From Nitrospiraceae bacterium (GTDB lineage Bacteria; Nitrospirota; Thermodesulfovibrionia; Thermodesulfovibrionales; UBA1546), in contig QZJQ01000011.1 of the NCBI GenBank assembly GCA_003599795.1, positions 1 to 49,030 of the forward strand: 49,030 bases of DNA. Direction: 5' to 3'. Shown piece by piece: positions 30,929 through 40,500 of this stretch. The notes beneath the pieces are model-generated. The model was given only the letters and a program-made list of their open reading frames with translations, was not told the origin of the DNA and did not search any database. Numbering within the stretch: position 1 is the first letter of the stretch; each line of letters begins with the position of its first letter. Both the position numbers and the translations under genes were made by a program.

Positions 30929-32185
30929 ATGGATATTAAGGCTTATGTTCTGAAAAAGGCGAAGGCTGCCAAAGAAGGCGCAAGGCTGCTTGCAAAGGCG
31001 TCCTCTAAAGAAAAGAACAACTCGCTTTTGAAGATGGCTGCTGCCCTTAAAAAACGCAAAGCAGAACTTATAAGGGAAAACAAAAAAGACATTGCCTTTG
31101 CAGAGAAAAAGGGCCTCTCAAAAGCTATGATAGACAGGCTTGCCCTGAATGACAAACGCATAAATGAGATGGCTCAGGGATTGATTGAGGTTGCAGCGCT
31201 TCCGGACCCTGTGGGAGAAGTGATAAAGATGTGGCAGAGGCCCAATGGCATGGTTGTCGGGAAAATGCGCGTGCCTATCGGAGTTATCGGAATCATCTAT
31301 GAATCAAGGCCTAATGTTACGGCAGATGCGACAAGCCTCTGCTTAAAGGCAGGAAATGCAGTAATTCTGCGCGGAGGCTCAGAGGCGATAAATTCAAATA
31401 AGGCGATTGTAAAAATACTTAGAGATGCCGCAAAGACGGCAGGGCTTGATGAAAACGCAATAACCTTCATTGACATTCCTGAAAGAGAAGCAGTGATGGA
31501 GATGCTTAAACTTGAGGGGATTATTGACCTCATAATCCCGCGCGGCGGCGAGGGGCTGATAAGAACAGTCACGGCCAATTCAAGAATCCCTGTGCTTAAA
31601 CATTATAAGGGCGTGTGTCATGTGTTTGTTGACAGGAATGCTGACCTTAAAATGGCTGAGGATATATGCTTTAATGCAAAAGTCCAGAGGCCCGGCACCT
31701 GCAACGCTATGGAGACGATGCTTGTTGATAAAAAGATTGCGAAGAAATTTCTTCCTTCAATGATTAAGAGGTTTAAAGATGCAAAGGTCAGCATTAAGGG
31801 ATGTCCTGAGACAAGGAAGACAGATAAGTCCATAGCTGTCATGAAAGAAGATGATTTTTATATGGAGTATCTGGACCTCATCTTGAATGTGCGGGTTGTC
31901 AAGGACATGGATGAGGCGATGGAGCACATCGCAAAATACGGCTCTGCTCATTCTGATTCAATTGTAACAGAGAATTATGAGAAGGCAATGCGCTTCCTGC
32001 GTGAGGTTGATTCCTCCGCTGTTTTCGTTAATGCCTCAACAAGATTGAATGACGGTTATCAGTTCGGCCTCGGAGCGGAGATAGGCATATCAACGGATAA
32101 GATTCATGCAAGGGGGCCTATGGGGCTTGAAGAACTCACCTGCACTAAGTTTATAGTGCTTGGGGACGGACAACTAAGAGAATGA
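30929..32185 (+). CDS. proA: glutamate-5-semialdehyde dehydrogenase
   Basis: '[34 protein letters not shown]', '[10 protein letters not shown]', '[24 protein letters not shown]'. Confidence 0.96.
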   Translation: [418 protein letters not shown]

Positions 32186-32208
32186 ATCGGCTTAGTAATT
32201 GAAATTAC

Positions 32209-32730
32209 TTGAAACTCCTAAAGATAGATTTCAATGAAATCCAGAAGGCAATGGAAGATGTCTCAAGGGATGCATTTGACTACTTTCTTGATATTGAGAC
32301 TGGCAGTGTTGTAACAATCTCCGTTGATGCGCTTGAGAGGGTAAAGGGCAGTCTTTACAAAGGCGATGAACTGATTGATGAATCTTCTCTTGAAGCGTAT
32401 GACATGCCTGAGTGGATTGAAGATGAAGTAGAGCTTGCAATAAGAATATTCTCTGAAAAGCAAAGATATGTCAGGATTCCGGAACGCGAGTCTAAGGAAG
32501 TATATGCTCTCATGAAAAAATTCACGGAGGGGATTGATGAACTCAGACCGCATGACGAGCTCTCAGACGCTCTCAACAGCCATGACTCGTTCAGCAGGTT
32601 CAAAAAAACACTCTCCATTTTTCCTGAATATAAAAAGAAATGGTTTGCGCTTAATGCAGGTGCAATGAGAAAGACAATCACGGAGTGGCTTGCCTCAATC
32701 GGCATAAAACCGGAACAAGGCTATTACTGA
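32209..32730 (+). CDS. UPF0158 family protein
   Basis: 'DYFLDIETGSVV' and 'FKKTLSIFPEYKKKWFALNAGAM' typical of UPF0158; TTG start. Confidence 0.7.
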   Translation: MKLLKIDFNEIQKAMEDVSRDAFDYFLDIETGSVVTISVDALERVKGSLYKGDELIDESSLEAYDMPEWIEDEVELAIRIFSEKQRYVRIPERESKEVYALMKKFTEGIDELRPHDELSDALNSHDSFSRFKKTLSIFPEYKKKWFALNAGAMRKTITEWLASIGIKPEQGYY

Positions 32731-32879
32731 ACAATCTCAAGCATCCTAAAATCTGTACCCCTTTTGAGATGCTTTTCCTCAGAATCCTATAAAACTCACA
32801 GCATTATACACCGCTAATATAGAGCTTTTTGGCCTCGGACTTCTAACAGTGAAGCAGATTCAAAACAGAAATAGACAAA

Positions 32880-33686
32880 TCAGCATCTTTTTAAAACATC
32901 TGAAAGTCTTGTTGCCTCAGGGTAAATGGAACTAACAAATAGGGCAAATCCTAATGTAATAACAAGAACCAATAAAAACGGAATCCATGTAGCACGAAAA
33001 ACACTTCCTGCCCAGTCAGGGCTGTCTATCTTCTTTGAGCTTTTTATAAGGCTTGTAGCAAGTAGAAAATCAAATGCAACTTCTGCAAGAATTACAGGAG
33101 CCTGGTAGAGCAGATAAATTCCAGCTCCAAAAATGACAGCTAAAATCAATCCTAATATTATCAATATTATTCCGCCTTCATCAAAATCTGCCACGCCTGA
33201 TGCAACTTCTGTAACAGCATCACTTCCACTACTATCGGCTATACTGCCAGCTGAATTTAAGATTTCATTTGATGGCTCATAAGCAGCACCGTCTATCTGT
33301 TCAAATGTGTTGGAAGCCCCGCCTCCACCAAAATTACCACCACCGGAACTAAAGGGTTCCACATTGACAGATGATTCTCCAGTAGGAAGACTTGGGACAT
33401 CCACTACATTGCCTGTCACATCGCCTGCTGTTTCAACGATATTACTCTTGCTTGAAGCGGACACATACCAAAGCCAAATCTTTATAAATACAAAAAATGA
33501 AAGATAGGCAAAAAGCACGGCTAAAGGATACCTTATAACCATTTTTTCAACATGCAGAAACAAAAGAATTTTTGTCAACAGAAGACCTGAAAGAAAGGTT
33601 GCAATAAGAATAAGTGACATATGAAAACGGAGGAAAAAGCGCTCTTTAAAAAGTTTCCCAAATTTATTTTTCTTGAATAGATTCAC
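32880..33686 (-). CDS. hypothetical membrane protein with Gly/Ser-rich linker
   Basis: Four to five TM-like segments and 'FSSGGGNFGGGGASNTFEQ'. Confidence 0.55.
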   Translation of the reverse strand: MNLFKKNKFGKLFKERFFLRFHMSLILIATFLSGLLLTKILLFLHVEKMVIRYPLAVLFAYLSFFVFIKIWLWYVSASSKSNIVETAGDVTGNVVDVPSLPTGESSVNVEPFSSGGGNFGGGGASNTFEQIDGAAYEPSNEILNSAGSIADSSGSDAVTEVASGVADFDEGGIILIILGLILAVIFGAGIYLLYQAPVILAEVAFDFLLATSLIKSSKKIDSPDWAGSVFRATWIPFLLVLVITLGFALFVSSIYPEATRLSDVLKRC

Positions 33687-33729
33687 TGTAGTTTCATATC
33701 TAAGGTTAAATAATTTTAGAGCAGCCTTA

Positions 33730-34269
33730 TCAGGCAGTTATTCCGCCAGACACAATAAATGCCATAGCTTGCCCACTCTCGAAATTAAAAGGAGCAACCT
33801 GCTCCTTTGGCACTATTATAAGATTCCCAGCAAAATTATATGATTGTGGAAGATAAACGGCGACAGCACCGGCCAGCCCCATGTTGTCCAAATTTTCCCG
33901 CGTAACAAAACCGATAACCTTAATATTGCTTCCAGGCGAAACAGTAACAAGAACCGGCTTATTAAAACTTTTTTTCTCGCCAACAAAAGCACCTATTAGG
34001 TCTTTTATTGATGTATAAATCATTTTTACAACCGGCATGCGGCTGAATAACTTATCAACTATATTCACCAAACTTCTTGTCAAAAAATACGATGCAAAAA
34101 AGCCTACTAATGTTACAGTCAAAATTGTGATTATAAAACCAACTCCCGGTATTTTAAAGCTGAATATACTGTCAATTTTTACAAAAACAAAATATAGCAC
34201 ATAGATTGTTACAACTAACGGTACTAAAAACAAAAGACCTTCAAAAAAATATTTCAGTAACTTTTTCAT
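33730..34269 (-). CDS. DUF502 family membrane protein
   Basis: 'FFEGLLFLVPLVVTIYVLYFVFVKID' and 'GLAGAVAVYLPQSYNFAGNLIIVPKEQV'. Confidence 0.85.
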   Translation of the reverse strand: MKKLLKYFFEGLLFLVPLVVTIYVLYFVFVKIDSIFSFKIPGVGFIITILTVTLVGFFASYFLTRSLVNIVDKLFSRMPVVKMIYTSIKDLIGAFVGEKKSFNKPVLVTVSPGSNIKVIGFVTRENLDNMGLAGAVAVYLPQSYNFAGNLIIVPKEQVAPFNFESGQAMAFIVSGGITA

Positions 34270-34402
34270 GCCATGCTCCTTTCAGCATTTTTTATAGAAT
34301 CTATTTTACAAATAAATAATAACTTTAAGAAGTTCTAAAACTTAAGTTTACATATTATTTGTGTCCAACCAGTCAAATCTAAATTGTCGCTTATTACAGT
34401 CA

Positions 34403-35836
34403 TTATGTCACAGCAACGATTACATCTTTGATTACATTAAGCATCTGCTTAAGATTTTCAATGCTTATGCTTAGAGGCGGCATTATCACAATCACATTCC
34501 CGAGCGGCCTCAGCAAAACTCCGTTATCCCTTGCATGATATGCAGCTTTCCATCCAATTTTTTCTTCCCATGCGTAAGGCTCTTTTGTATTTTTATCTTT
34601 TACAAGCTCAACCCCTGCCATAAGCCCTTTGTTCCTCGCGTCTCCTACATGGGGAAGTTCCGATATTTCCTTAAGCCATCTTTCAAGCACTTCTATCTTT
34701 GGCTTGAGATTTTTCAGTGTTTCATCTTTCTCAAATATATCAAGGCAGGCAAGAGCTGCTGCGCACGCAAGCGGATTGCCTGTATAAGAATGGCCGTGAA
34801 AGAATGTTTTAAGCTCCTTGAATTCACCAAGGAACGCATTATAGATTTCATCTGTGGCGATTGTCACTGCCAGCGGCAGATAACCGCCTGTTATGCCTTT
34901 TGAAAGGCACATTATATCAGGCGTCACATCTTCATGCTCGCAGGCAAACATCTTTCCTGTTCTTCCGAACCCTGTTGCAACCTCATCCGCAATCATCAGG
35001 ACATTATATTTCGTGCATAAGTCGCGCACGCCTTTAAGATACCCCTGCGGATATACAACCATCCCTCCTGCCGCCTGAACCAACGGCTCAATAATCACTG
35101 CTGCTATTTCGTTTGAATGCTGCCTCAATATATTTTCCATCTCGCCAAGGCACGCCAAGGAGCATTCAGGACAGGTTTCCCCATGTTCGCATTTGTAACA
35201 ATATGGAGAAGGCGCGTTATACGTCTTGAATAAAAGCGGCCTGAATGTTTTATGGAAAATATCAATGCCGCCGACGCTTACAGCGCCGAGCGTGTCGCCA
35301 TGGTATGCATTTTTAAGGGAAAGGAAGCTATGTTTCCCCTCTACCCCTCTGTGAATCCAGTATTGAAACGACATCTTGAGCGCGATTTCAACAGAAGTTG
35401 AGCCGTTGTCAGAGTAGAAAACTTTACTAAGAACAACAGGGTTCGAGGTTTCAAGGGTTCGAGGTTTCAAGGGTTTTATTTTACTTGACCCCTTGACCCC
35501 TTGACCCCTTGACCCCTGAATTATGTTGATGAGTTTTTCTGCTAATTTAATCGCCGGCACATTGCTTGAGCCGAGGAGCGTTGAATGCGAAATCCTGTCT
35601 ATCTGCTCTTTGATTGCGTCATCAATCTCTTTTTTCTTGTGGCCGTGAATGTTGACCCACATTGATGATACAGCGTCCAGATACCACCTGCCGTAAACGT
35701 CTTTTATGAAACAATCCCTGCCTTCGGAAATGATAACCGGCTTTTCCTCAAGCCAGTCCTTCATCTGCGTGAATGGATGCCAGAGATATTTTTTATCTGA
35801 TTCTTCAAGACGCCTATTTTCGTCAGAGATGGTCAT
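34403..35836 (-). CDS. bioA: adenosylmethionine-8-amino-7-oxononanoate aminotransferase
   Basis: 'YLWHPFTQMKDW', 'DAVSSMWVNIHGHKKKEI', 'IADEVATGFGRTGKMFACEHEDVTPDIMCLSKGITGG'. Confidence 0.95.
   Translation of the reverse strand: MTISDENRRLEESDKKYLWHPFTQMKDWLEEKPVIISEGRDCFIKDVYGRWYLDAVSSMWVNIHGHKKKEIDDAIKEQIDRISHSTLLGSSNVPAIKLAEKLINIIQGSRGQGVKGSSKIKPLKPRTLETSNPVVLSKVFYSDNGSTSVEIALKMSFQYWIHRGVEGKHSFLSLKNAYHGDTLGAVSVGGIDIFHKTFRPLLFKTYNAPSPYCYKCEHGETCPECSLACLGEMENILRQHSNEIAAVIIEPLVQAAGGMVVYPQGYLKGVRDLCTKYNVLMIADEVATGFGRTGKMFACEHEDVTPDIMCLSKGITGGYLPLAVTIATDEIYNAFLGEFKELKTFFHGHSYTGNPLACAAALACLDIFEKDETLKNLKPKIEVLERWLKEISELPHVGDARNKGLMAGVELVKDKNTKEPYAWEEKIGWKAAYHARDNGVLLRPLGNVIVIMPPLSISIENLKQMLNVIKDVIVAVT
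35438..35520. repeat. paired, inverted period-8 repeat arrays inside bioA
   Basis: (GGTTCGAG/GTTTCAAG)x4 arm, TTTTATTTTA spacer, (CTTGACCC)x4 arm. Confidence 0.88.
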
Positions 35837-35847
35837 TTTATTAAAAC

Positions 35848-35972
35848 AGTCTGGATATAGTATTTAAGCGGTTTCTTTTGCCGATATTCATAGAGGTATT
35901 ATACAAAAATAAAGAGACAAAAGCCTCGGAGGGCTTTAGCCCGAGAATGAGCGAAAACACTATATCCAGACT
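35848..35972 (-). repeat. structured interspersed element, copy 2 (upstream of bioA)
   Basis: 13-bp perfect inverted ends AGTCTGGATATAG/CTATATCCAGACT; internal blocks shared with copy 1. Confidence 0.85.
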
Positions 35973-35988
35973 TGAACTTCTAAATATC

Positions 35989-36666
35989 TTATTTTTTCTT
36001 TGTGTCCTCTGGCAAAGCCATGTGCCTTATAATCTTGCCTTCAACAAGATAAACAACCATCTCCGCTATGTTTGTTGCATGGTCAGCAATCCTTTCTATG
36101 TACTTTGATACATACGTTATCTTCACGGCCCTGGAGACGGTCTTGGGATCCTGTATCATAAAAAATAAAAGCTCATTAAATACCTGCCAATTAAGGTTAT
36201 CAACAAGGTCATCACGCACAAGCACCTCGCGCGCCAAGGCTGAGTCCCTCTTTACAAATGCATCCAACGCATCCCTTACCATGCCCTGTGCTATTTCCGC
36301 CATGCGCGGGATATCAATATATGGTTTTAGCTGCGGCTCTTCGTTCAGCTCTAACGCTCTCTCGGATACATCAACGGCAAGATCGCCTATCCTCTCAAGG
36401 TCGGTTGTAATCTTCATGGCTGTTGTTATCAGCCTCAGGTCCCCTGCACGCGGCTGCCTCAGGGCAATCAGTCTTATGCATTCCTCATCTATCCCAACAT
36501 CAAGCGCATTTACCTGCGGGTCTTTGTCTATAACGTCCGCCCCGAGTTTTGAATTTCTTTCAACAAGTGATTTTATTGAGTCGCTTATTGCCTTTTCCAC
36601 CATTGAACCGAGTTTTAAGACCATTCCCTTTAAATCTGTCAGTTCTTTTTCAAATATAGTTGCCAT
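35989..36666 (-). CDS. phoU: phosphate transport system accessory protein PhoU
   Basis: PhoU repeats 'LRLITTAMKITTDLERIGDLAVDVSERAL', 'KYIERIADHATNIAEMVVYLVEG'. Confidence 0.95.
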   Translation of the reverse strand: MATIFEKELTDLKGMVLKLGSMVEKAISDSIKSLVERNSKLGADVIDKDPQVNALDVGIDEECIRLIALRQPRAGDLRLITTAMKITTDLERIGDLAVDVSERALELNEEPQLKPYIDIPRMAEIAQGMVRDALDAFVKRDSALAREVLVRDDLVDNLNWQVFNELLFFMIQDPKTVSRAVKITYVSKYIERIADHATNIAEMVVYLVEGKIIRHMALPEDTKKK

Positions 36667-36674
36667 ATTATCTC

Positions 36675-37442
36675 CTATCCAAACCTTCCCGTGATATATT
36701 CTTCTGTAAGCTTATTTGAAGGCGCGGTAAATATCCTGTCAGTCTTATCATACTCTACAATCTCGCCAAGATACATGAATGCCGTGTAATCGGAAACCCT
36801 CGCTGCCTGCTGCATATTATGAGTTACTATTATTATGGTCACCTCATCCTTAAGCTGTATTATAAGCTCTTCTATCTTTGAAGTTGCAGTGGGATCAAGC
36901 GCAGAGGTCGGTTCATCAAAAAGGAGAATCCTTGGATCAGTTGCAAGCGCCCTTGCTATGCATAGCCTCTGCTGCTGGCCTCCTGAAAGGTCAAACGCAA
37001 GGTGATTAAGCCTGTCCTTTACCTCATCCCAGAGCGCAGCGCCTCTCAGCGACTTTTCCACTTTTTCGTCAAGCACCGCTCTCTTGCTGACTCCTCTTAC
37101 CCTCAGCCCGTAGGCAACATTTTCATATATTGATTTTGGGAACGGGTTAGGTTTTTGAAAAACCATGCTTATCTGCATCCTTATCTCAATAGGATCTATC
37201 TCAGGAGAAATGATATTAATATTGTCAGGATAGAGTGTAATCTCGCCCTCATACCTGTTATGAGGATAGAGGTCGTGCATGCGGTTAAAACATCTAAGAA
37301 AAGTTGTCTTCCCGCAGCCTGAAGGCCCGATAAGTGCGGTTACTTTCCTGCGCTCTATCGGCAGGTTAATCTCCTTCAAGGCATGAAGACTGCCATAGTA
37401 GAAATTAAGTTTTTTTACTTCGGCCTTTAATTCTTTTACCAT
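36675..37442 (-). CDS. pstB: phosphate ABC transporter ATPase
   Basis: '[22 protein letters not shown]', '[19 protein letters not shown]'. Confidence 0.97.
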   Translation of the reverse strand: MVKELKAEVKKLNFYYGSLHALKEINLPIERRKVTALIGPSGCGKTTFLRCFNRMHDLYPHNRYEGEITLYPDNINIISPEIDPIEIRMQISMVFQKPNPFPKSIYENVAYGLRVRGVSKRAVLDEKVEKSLRGAALWDEVKDRLNHLAFDLSGGQQQRLCIARALATDPRILLFDEPTSALDPTATSKIEELIIQLKDEVTIIIVTHNMQQAARVSDYTAFMYLGEIVEYDKTDRIFTAPSNKLTEEYITGRFG

Positions 37443-38401
37443 TTTATTTTCCTTCTGAACCTGTATCTGATATAAATTGCAAGCCCGTTCATAAGCAACG
37501 TCATTATCATTAATACTATTCCTGCTGCCGCTGCATTTAACTGAAATTCCTGCTGAGGCCTTGATACCCAGTTAAACATCTGTATCGGCATGACGGTGAA
37601 TGGGTCAAACAGCCACTTGAATGATATGAAGGGGAATTCCGAAGAAAACGGCGAGGTCGGAAGAAAGGCAATGAATGTCAAAGCACCTACTGTTATTATC
37701 GGAGCAGTCTCTCCTATTGCCCTTGAAAGCCCGATGATCACTCCCGTAAGTATCCCGCCTGTTGAATATGGAATTATGTGGGACTGTACAGTCTGCCATT
37801 TTGTTGCGCCGAGCGCATAAGATGCCTCTCTTATTGAGTTAGGGATTGCCCTTATGGCTTCCCTTGTCGCCATAATCACCATAGGAAGAATGAGAAGCGC
37901 AAGTGCAAGCCCTCCTGTAAGGATGCTTTCTCCAAATTTAAAAAAATAAACAAACAACCCCAGCGCGAGAAGTCCATAAACTATTGAAGGCACACCCGCG
38001 AGATTTGCGATATTAATCTCTATAATATCCGTAAGCCAGTTTTTCCTCGCATATTCCTCAAGGTATATTCCTGCCGCAATGCCAAGTGGTATTGAAGCAA
38101 GGGCCGTCACAAGCAATACAAGAAAGCTTCCCGCCCACGCAGAGAGAATCCCAGCTTCTTCAGGGAAGCGTGACGGAAAAGAGGAGAGGAATTTATAGCT
38201 CAACCGCGGGAACCCGTTAACAAATAAATCAGCCATAAGCGTAAAAAGCAGAACAAGCCCCACAAGAGTGGAAAGCAATCCTATTATCAGGAATACCCTA
38301 TCCCAGAACTTTATAACAGCAATGCGTTTCTTGATTTCAGTTTGTAGTTCCGACTTTGACTTCTGCATTAATACACCTCCCGTATCCTTTTCCTTAGCCA
38401 A
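37436..38401 (-). CDS. pstA: phosphate ABC transporter permease PstA (start may be 38368)
   Basis: '[20 protein letters not shown]', '[41 protein letters not shown]'. Confidence 0.95.
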   Translation of the reverse strand: MAKEKDTGGVLMQKSKSELQTEIKKRIAVIKFWDRVFLIIGLLSTLVGLVLLFTLMADLFVNGFPRLSYKFLSSFPSRFPEEAGILSAWAGSFLVLLVTALASIPLGIAAGIYLEEYARKNWLTDIIEINIANLAGVPSIVYGLLALGLFVYFFKFGESILTGGLALALLILPMVIMATREAIRAIPNSIREASYALGATKWQTVQSHIIPYSTGGILTGVIIGLSRAIGETAPIITVGALTFIAFLPTSPFSSEFPFISFKWLFDPFTVMPIQMFNWVSRPQQEFQLNAAAAGIVLMIMTLLMNGLAIYIRYRFRRKIKW

Positions 38402-39267
38402 AAACCTAAAATATTAAAACCAAGGGTCATGAAAAAAAGTGTTATGCCGGCAGCGAATATCGTTTTATACTCAACCGTGCCGTGCGGAGCGTCCCCCAGG
38501 CTTACCTGAACTATATATGCAGTCAATGTCTGGACCGGCTCCAGAGGGTTTGCCGTGAGATTGGGCATGCCCCCCGCTGCTATCGCAACCACCATCGTCT
38601 CGCCGATAGCCCTCGATATTCCGATGATAAATGCCGCAGCTATGCCTGAGAATGCCGATGGTATTACAACCTTGAATGCCGTCTGAAGTTTTGTTGCGCC
38701 CATCGCGTAAGAACCTTCCCTTATATGCATGGGCACAGCCTTCATTGCGTCTTCACTTACAGAGCTTACATAGGGGATTATCATTATTCCCATGATTATC
38801 CCCGGGCTTAATGCATTGAATCCCGAAAGGTCAGGTATGAATTTCTGGAGTATCGGTGTTAAAAAAAGAAGCGCAAAATAGCCATAAACAACTGTAGGCA
38901 CAGCCGCAAGGAGTTCCAGAATGGGCTTTATTACCTCCCTTACCCTGTGAGGCGCATACTCGCTTAGATAGACCGTCACAGTTAGTCCTAACGGCAGCGC
39001 AACTATGAGCGCTATGGATGTAGTTAAAAGCGTTCCTGAAATCAATGGCAGAATCCCGAATTTGGGGTTTGCAAAAAGAGGCGTCCACTGTGTTCCCGTG
39101 AAAAACTCTTTTATTGATACTTCCTTAAAGAAACCGAAAGATTCGTAAGCCAGAACAACTACAATGCTTATAGTGATGAATACAGACGAGAGAGCGCTTA
39201 GAAACAGAGTTGTTTCTATTGCGCCCTCTTTGATTTTTCTTGCCAGCTTTCTCTTCATCCGAGGCAT
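38368..39267 (-). CDS. pstC: phosphate ABC transporter permease PstC
   Basis: 'LAAVPTVVYGYFALLFL', 'GSYAMGATKLQTAFKVVIPSAFSGIAAAFIIGISRAIGETM'. Confidence 0.95.
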   Translation of the reverse strand: MPRMKRKLARKIKEGAIETTLFLSALSSVFITISIVVVLAYESFGFFKEVSIKEFFTGTQWTPLFANPKFGILPLISGTLLTTSIALIVALPLGLTVTVYLSEYAPHRVREVIKPILELLAAVPTVVYGYFALLFLTPILQKFIPDLSGFNALSPGIIMGIMIIPYVSSVSEDAMKAVPMHIREGSYAMGATKLQTAFKVVIPSAFSGIAAAFIIGISRAIGETMVVAIAAGGMPNLTANPLEPVQTLTAYIVQVSLGDAPHGTVEYKTIFAAGITLFFMTLGFNILGFWLRKRIREVY

Positions 39268-39295
39268 ATCCTGAAAATTATTATCTCATTTTTTT

Positions 39296-39334
39296 GTTAC
39301 AGGAATGTTACAGAGACATTACAGTTCTGTTAAA
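39296..39334 (-). promoter_or_regulatory. PHO-box-like 11-bp direct repeats upstream of pstC
   Basis: Minus strand CTGTAAT-GTCT-CTGTAAC-ATTC-CTGTAAC, the 7+4 architecture of a PhoB box. Confidence 0.8.
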
Positions 39335-39342
39335 AAGGAATG

Positions 39343-39378
39343 TGCAAAAAAGGGGGCAGGCAATTAGCCTCCCCCCAG
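39343..39378 (-). terminator. Rho-independent terminator
   Basis: Minus strand GGGGGAGGC-TAATT-GCCTGCCCCC-TTTTTT, just after the pstS 3' relic. Confidence 0.8.
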
Positions 39379-39383
39379 AGTCG

Positions 39384-39479
39384 TTATTTTCTCTTTTCTT
39401 TCAGTTTAAGCAACTCCTCTATCTTCATGCCTACTCTCTCATCGCCGCCGAACACCGTACCGTGCTTCTTCTTCACTAC
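39384..39479 (-). pseudogene. relic of a pstS 3' end
   Basis: Minus strand VVKKKHGTVFGGDERVGMKIEELLKLKEKRK* aligns to PstS C-terminus NGKKLGTGFGGKNEVGVRVDELLKRESHL*. Confidence 0.82.
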
Positions 39480-39495
39480 GCAGTACGGCCAAGGC

Positions 39496-40500
39496 TTACA
39501 GATGGCTCTCGCGCTTGAGCAGCTCGTCCACCCGGACGCCGACTTCGTTCTTGCCGCCGAAGCCCGTGCCCAGTTTCTTGCCGTTGAAGTTCTTCATCGC
39601 CTGGTCATAGTGCGCCTTGGAGAGCGGCACGTACCCGACTTGCTTGGTCAGCTTGGCAGCGTTGCTTAGGTAATAGGTCACGAACTCCTTGACCTCGGGC
39701 TTAGTCAGGGCCTTCTCAGCCACGTAGATGAAGATCGGACGCGCAAGCGGCTGGTAGGTGCCATCCATCACAGTCGCGAGTGACGGAGAAACCGCCTTGG
39801 TGGTGCCCTTGTTGACTATCGGCACCGCCTTCAGCTTGTCCTTGTTTTCCACGTAATAGGCCAAGCCGAAATAGCCGATGGCGTACTTGTCATGCGCCAC
39901 GCCCTGCACCAGCACGTTGTCGTCCTCGCTCGCGGTAAAGTCGCCGCGCGAGGCCTTTTCCTTGCCGTTGATGGCGTCGGTGAAGTAGTCGAACGTGCCC
40001 GAATCGGCGCCCGGTCCGAACATCGATAGCTTATGGTTCGGCCACTTGGGGTTAACATCGCTCCACTTCATGACCTTGCCCTGGGCCGCTGGCTCCCACA
40101 TCTTCTTGAGCTCTTCCACAGTCATGCTCCTGATCCAGTCGTTCTTGGGATTGATTACGACGGTCAGGGCATCAAATGCCACCGGCAGCTCGACATACTT
40201 GATGCCGTGTTCCTTGCATACATCCATCTCTTTTTTGAGTATAGGCCTTGATGCGTCTGATATGTCTGTTTCTCCCCTGCAGAACTTCTTGAAGCCGCCT
40301 CCTGTCCCTGAAATGCCGACAGTGACCTTCACTGCGCCTCTTTTTGCCTTCTGAAACTCCTCGGCAACAGCCTCTGTTATGGGATAGACTGTGCTTGAGC
40401 CGTCAATCTTGATAATTTTGTCATCTGCGCCTGCGACAACTACATTAACCGTTGCCATAATTATTATGGCAATCATACTCAGAACAAACTTTTTAAACAT
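39496..40500 (-). CDS. pstS: phosphate ABC transporter substrate-binding protein (compositional mosaic)
   Basis: 'IKIDGSSTVYPITEAVAEEFQK', 'GTGGGFKKFCRGETDISDASRPI', 'FGPGADSGTFDYFTDAI'. Confidence 0.95.
   Translation of the reverse strand: MFKKFVLSMIAIIIMATVNVVVAGADDKIIKIDGSSTVYPITEAVAEEFQKAKRGAVKVTVGISGTGGGFKKFCRGETDISDASRPILKKEMDVCKEHGIKYVELPVAFDALTVVINPKNDWIRSMTVEELKKMWEPAAQGKVMKWSDVNPKWPNHKLSMFGPGADSGTFDYFTDAINGKEKASRGDFTASEDDNVLVQGVAHDKYAIGYFGLAYYVENKDKLKAVPIVNKGTTKAVSPSLATVMDGTYQPLARPIFIYVAEKALTKPEVKEFVTYYLSNAAKLTKQVGYVPLSKAHYDQAMKNFNGKKLGTGFGGKNEVGVRVDELLKRESHL

Noticed and set aside
32753-32790. AAGCATC...GATGCTT inverted repeat after the UPF0158 gene
   Set aside because: Short 7-bp stem with a long loop and no T-tract; not a convincing terminator.
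35438-35520. CRISPR-like repeat array
   Set aside because: Units are 8 bp and tandem with no spacers, and lie inside a coding frame; no cas genes in the window.
39340-40354. Several long antisense or alternative-frame ORFs over pstS (39340-39669+, 39831-40058-, 39995-40354+)
   Set aside because: By-products of the GC-rich segment having few stop codons; no protein family motifs.
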